Positions 63,747 to 64,000 of a stretch of DNA of 64,000 nt are shown in pieces (the first letter of the stretch is position 1; each line of letters starts with the position of its first letter). Source of the stretch: a virus; the IMG/VR virus record IMGVR_UViG_3300032322_001295, positions 1 to 64,000 of that record; one strand, written 5' to 3'. The notes beneath the pieces are model-generated. The model was not told the origin of the DNA, did not search any database, and was given only the letters and a program-made list of their open reading frames with translations. The translations under genes and the position numbers were made by a program.

Positions 63747-64000
63747 CAACAAGGAAAAGAGCCTATAGAAATCACGGAACAAACTATAATATAAGAAGAA
63801 AAAGGTATAAGCTAAATAGAAAGATTGATAATTTTGATAACATAAACTATAGGATATTTTTTGACGAAAACAACTGGGATTACGACCAAAAAAGAAACCT
63901 ACATCGAGCAGTACGCATTGGAAAGTTAGGTAGGTTTATGAAGCGGAAATGGTTGCCAGATACAGATACACAGCCAAAGGGAATGTTCGAAAGAAAGAAG
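63674..64000 (+). CDS. Basic protein, partial (3' end outside window)
   Basis: An ATG at 63674 opens a frame that stays open to the right edge (109 codons). The sequence is strongly basic (RKLTTRKRAYRNHG, IRRKRYKLNRK), then FDENNWDYDQKRNLHRAVR. It overlaps the preceding gene by 73 bases in another frame. Lack of stops over 327 A+T-rich bases and consistent composition support a real gene. A nucleic-acid-binding or virion role is possible. Confidence 0.6.
   Translation, partial: MEKINTERGGTVVYRPLGITKRKLTTRKRAYRNHGTNYNIRRKRYKLNRKIDNFDNINYRIFFDENNWDYDQKRNLHRAVRIGKLGRFMKRKWLPDTDTQPKGMFERKK

Noticed and set aside
1-64000. CRISPR arrays, insertion sequences, integrase or stop-codon reassignment
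   Set aside because: No regularly spaced direct repeats, transposase or integrase motifs were seen. TAA, TAG and TGA all end genes at sensible positions, so no recoding needs to be assumed.

Overview
The window is part of an A+T-rich tailed-phage genome that reads best as a crAss-like phage (order Crassvirales), so the host is probably a Bacteroidota bacterium. The evidence is the module order terminase large subunit, portal, acidic scaffold-like protein, major capsid protein and connector-type genes at 51.7-64 kb. In addition, a gigantic virion-RNA-polymerase-type reading frame lies next to the tail-fibre and lysis genes. No DNA polymerase, primase, integrase or ParA is visible here, so those genes, if present, lie outside the window. 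The standard bacterial code fits: TAA, TAG and TGA all end genes.

Layout. (1) 1-19836, + strand: one uninterrupted reading frame of at least 6,611 codons, open at the left edge. It carries a superfamily 1 helicase module, two HExxH metallopeptidase motifs, and the two-barrel RNA polymerase signature including a DxDxD motif. (2) 19840-23717, +: a cysteine-rich protein, a small protein, a tail-collar/fibre protein and an amidase endolysin. (3) 23724-43125, -: about 34 tightly packed, mostly overlapping genes. These include a spore-photoproduct-lyase-like radical SAM protein, RadC-like JAB protein, large ParB-like protein, SSB, ERF annealing protein, Gp157-like protein, an exported glucosaminidase and many unknown small proteins. 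A noncoding stretch at 25.45-25.85 kb holds a leucine-type tRNA and three further structured elements. (4) 43126-43975: the divergent hub between the two transcription directions, with a perfect 16-bp parS palindrome, one insulated small gene, terminators and a candidate promoter. (5) 43976-46001, +: a G+T-rich cluster with two membrane/coiled-coil proteins and a RusA-type resolvase, closed by a terminator. (6) 46102-51653, +: small cysteine-motif structural proteins, a fibre protein, a DUF1566 adhesin-like protein and two small membrane proteins that could be holins. (7) 51656-64000, +: the packaging and head module, running off the right edge.

How it works together (inference). The minus-strand block looks like the early, host-takeover and recombination module (SSB, ERF and Gp157, with RusA on the other strand). 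The two plus-strand blocks build the virion, package the genome, carry the polymerase polyprotein and lyse the cell. A ParB-like gene plus a textbook parS site in the divergent hub suggests a plasmid-like maintenance or genome-organising function, or interaction with the host ParB system. This, the giant helicase-protease-polymerase protein, and a duplicated leader hairpin with compensatory base changes are the most notable observations.
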